Assembly (NCBI GenBank): GCA_937915045.1
Contig: CALDNM010000037.1
Span: forward strand, 1 to 7,105
DNA: 7,105 nt
From: an uncultured Clostridia bacterium
GTDB taxonomy: Bacteria > Bacillota > Clostridia > Peptostreptococcales > Anaerovoracaceae
Reading direction: 5' to 3'
Under the pieces are notes generated by a model. It worked only from the letters and a program-made list of their open reading frames with translations. It did not search any database and was not told the origin of the DNA. The position numbers were made by a program, and so were the translations under genes. This document shows, piece by piece, positions 5,818 through 7,105 of the stretch (within the stretch, counting starts at the first letter, position 1; each line of letters starts with the position of its first letter).

Positions 5818-6705
5818 ATGACAAATACAGAAATAGAAGTTTTTCTTACAATAATAAGCAAAGGCAGCATCTCTAAGGCGGCTGAATCCCTTTATGTGAC
5901 TCAGCCGGCGCTTTCGAGGAGGCTCAAAGCTCTCGAAGATGAACTCGGCTACAGACTTTTCATACGTGAAAAAGGACGCAGAGGCCTTTCGCTGACTCCG
6001 GAAGGCGAAGCTTTCGAGCCGGTCGCTGAAAAATGGCGGGATCTCTTCCATGATATGCAGAGCGTGGAAGTCCAGGCAAAAAAATTAGTCCTCAAGATCG
6101 GGACCGTCGATTCTTTCAATACTTATATAATGCCGAGGATCTACCAGAACTATATCCGCGACATCGATGACACCGACCTTTATATCATGACTGTACACGA
6201 CTGGGACGCGTACTCGTACATTACTGATAACAAAGCGGATCTGTCGTTCGTCGACTCACCCGAATACAATAAAAAAGTAGAGACTAAGCCTATCTTCAAC
6301 GAGAGGATGGTCCTGCTCACTTCAAAAGACGCTTCCCTTTCGGAAGTCGTCCATCCTACCGACCTCGACCCTACACGTGAGATCAAAATGCTGTGGGAGT
6401 CCAACTTCATGCAGTGGCATGATTACTGGTTCGGTTCGAATACGCAGCCGCGAGTAACAGTCAATAAGATGTCGCTCGTGGAATATTTCATGGGCGAGGG
6501 CGACAAGTGGTGCATCATGCCGGCTTCCGCCGCATTCTCGCTTTCGAACAGCGGACATTTCGCGATACACGAACTCGACGAATCACCGCCTGACCGCGTG
6601 TGTTACTGCCTGAGCACAGGCGACAAACGCCGCCAGATCGCGACCGACTTCATCGATTACATGAGGAACTACCTCAAAGATCTGTACTACGTGAATTTGA
6701 TATAG
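5818..6705 (+). CDS. LysR-family transcriptional regulator
   Basis: This is a 295-residue DNA-binding regulator of normal LysR length. The N-terminal winged helix-turn-helix covers about 3-62, with SISKAAESLYVTQPALSRRL at 17-36 as the helix-turn-helix, LGYRLFIRE at 43-51, and LTPEGEAF at 59-66 leading into the linker helix. From about 90 to 295 is the two-lobed effector-binding domain, with strand LVLKIGTVDSF at 90-100 and the hinge-like NKADLSFVD at 138-146; it diverges from well-known LysR subfamilies, so the inducer cannot be named. ATG 5818 was chosen because GTGGGGGT (5805-5812) lies five bases upstream, the protein then begins exactly at the domain start, and the promoter lies downstream of the longer frame's ATG. 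It is divergent from the methionine gamma-lyase gene, which it probably controls, perhaps in response to methionine or a sulfur or keto-acid metabolite (inference). No clear terminator follows before the repeat region. Confidence 0.93.
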   Translation: MTNTEIEVFLTIISKGSISKAAESLYVTQPALSRRLKALEDELGYRLFIREKGRRGLSLTPEGEAFEPVAEKWRDLFHDMQSVEVQAKKLVLKIGTVDSFNTYIMPRIYQNYIRDIDDTDLYIMTVHDWDAYSYITDNKADLSFVDSPEYNKKVETKPIFNERMVLLTSKDASLSEVVHPTDLDPTREIKMLWESNFMQWHDYWFGSNTQPRVTVNKMSLVEYFMGEGDKWCIMPASAAFSLSNSGHFAIHELDESPPDRVCYCLSTGDKRRQIATDFIDYMRNYLKDLYYVNLI

Positions 6706-6710
6706 AAAAG

Positions 6711-6827
6711 AGCAGAACAGAAAATCCAATAAAATTTAAACGCCTTTAAAAGAAGCGCCGTAATTTTTTTGTTATGCGAGGAACGCGAGCCTTGAGGAGC
6801 GGAGCATACTTTATGTATGTGAACACC
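6711..6827 (+). repeat. Interspersed repeat, copy A
   Basis: This copy begins at AGCAGAAC and runs to GTGAACACC. Bases 6743-6813 match 7035-7105 (copy C) with two differences over 71 bases, including 53 identical bases from 6761. Bases 6711-6748 match 6935-6972 (copy B) with three differences over 38 bases. Landmarks are a T7 run (6764-6770), a 16-base internal near-repeat (GAGGAACGCGAGC and GAGGAGCGGAGC) and a CATAC-TTTAT-GTATG hairpin (6805-6819). A weak stem at 6741-6757 before the T run could act as a poor terminator for lysR. Confidence 0.85.
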
Positions 6828-6849
6828 GCAGAAGGCAAGCAGAAGCGGT

Positions 6850-6918
6850 GAAACTTACCAAATCAAAGATTTGGGAGTTTCTCGCATGAGACCTGCTGCG
6901 ATTTGTAACACAAATCGC
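6850..6918. other. Stem-loop-rich spacer between repeat copies
   Basis: Two strong hairpins stand side by side. The first (6850-6881) has GAAACT/AGTTTC outside and CCAAATC/GATTTGG inside with an AAA loop. The second (6898-6918) is a perfect nine-base stem, GCGATTTGT/ACAAATCGC, with an AAC loop. A third, weaker one pairs CACCGC (6824-6829) with GCGGTG (6845-6850). None is followed by a U-tract, so they do not look like terminators. They may be part of the repeat element, seen once here because copy B lacks the segment and copy C runs off the window. No gene is seen in 6706-7105. Confidence 0.6.
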
Positions 6919-6934
6919 GCTAGGGCTTCAACAA

Positions 6935-7036
6935 AGCAGAACGGAAAATCCAATAAAATCCAAACGCCTTTATTTTTTCGTTATGCAAGGCGCGCGAACT
7001 TCAAGGAGCGGAGCATACTTTATGTATGTGAGCACC
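6935..7036 (+). repeat. Interspersed repeat, copy B (internally deleted)
   Basis: This copy has the same leading 38 bases as copy A and the same AGGAGCGGAGCATAC core with the CATAC/GTATG hairpin, but lacks about 16-17 bases between CGCCTTTA and the T run (the AAAGAAGCGCCGTAA part). It is also more diverged in the GCGAGGAACGCGAGC part. It is followed without a gap by copy C. Confidence 0.8.
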
Positions 7037-7105
7037 TTTAAAATAAGCGTCGTAATTTTTTTGTTATGCGAGGAACGCGAGCCTTGAGGAGCGGAGCATA
7101 CTTTA
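7037..7105 (+). repeat. Interspersed repeat, copy C (cut by the window end)
   Basis: This copy begins at TTTAAAATAAGCG directly after copy B and is nearly identical to copy A (6745-6813), with differences only at 7044 and 7050. It lacks the 38-base leader seen in A and B, as if it joined copy B at the CACC/CGCC-TTTA junction. It continues beyond the window. Confidence 0.85.

Noticed and set aside
6711..7105. CRISPR array
   Set aside because: Repeats are long, unevenly spaced and internally deleted, one pair is joined with no spacer, and no cas gene is near.

Overview
The window reads as chromosomal DNA from a low-to-mid GC Gram-positive bacterium, most likely an anaerobic member of the Clostridia. 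The reasons are strong AGGAGG-type ribosome binding sites, extended -10 promoters, intrinsic hairpin/U-tract terminators, free use of ATA and AGA/AGG codons, and gene content (methionine gamma-lyase, a GlcD/DLD-type FAD oxidoreductase, a YbjQ-family protein) common in that group. Genus cannot be fixed from the sequence alone.

Layout: (1) 112-564, plus strand, a small protein with a shikimate-kinase fold signature in which almost every catalytic residue has been replaced. It converges on the minus-strand block and shares a bidirectional hairpin terminator with it. (2) 4157 down to 644, minus strand, a cluster of four genes: a GlcD/DLD-type FAD oxidoreductase, a PlsC-type acyltransferase, a YbjQ/UPF0145 protein and a PAP2 phosphatase. 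The last two overlap by one base (TAATG). PlsC and PAP2 could make and dephosphorylate phosphatidate, so the lower half looks like a small membrane-lipid module. (3) 5520 down to 4330, minus strand, methionine gamma-lyase (L-methionine to methanethiol, 2-oxobutyrate and ammonia), closed by a strong terminator and with codon use suggesting high expression. (4) 5818-6705, plus strand, a LysR-family regulator divergent from the lyase. The 297-base divergent region holds promoters for both genes and a 17-bp T-N11-A inverted repeat centred about 65 bases upstream of the predicted lyase transcription start, the usual place for a LysR activator. The lyase leader can also fold into two mutually exclusive hairpins. 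(5) 6706-7105, no credible gene, but two complete or near-complete copies and a third, window-truncated copy of an interspersed repeat, with strong stem-loops between the first two.

The most interesting points are the apparent pseudo-shikimate kinase; a recurring promoter layout, TGN-(T/G)ATAAT followed 6-7 bases later by ATG, at three of the six genes, which predicts leaderless or nearly leaderless mRNAs; the LysR/methionine-lyase control region; and the structured repeat at the right end. I see no phage, transposase, CRISPR, rRNA or tRNA.
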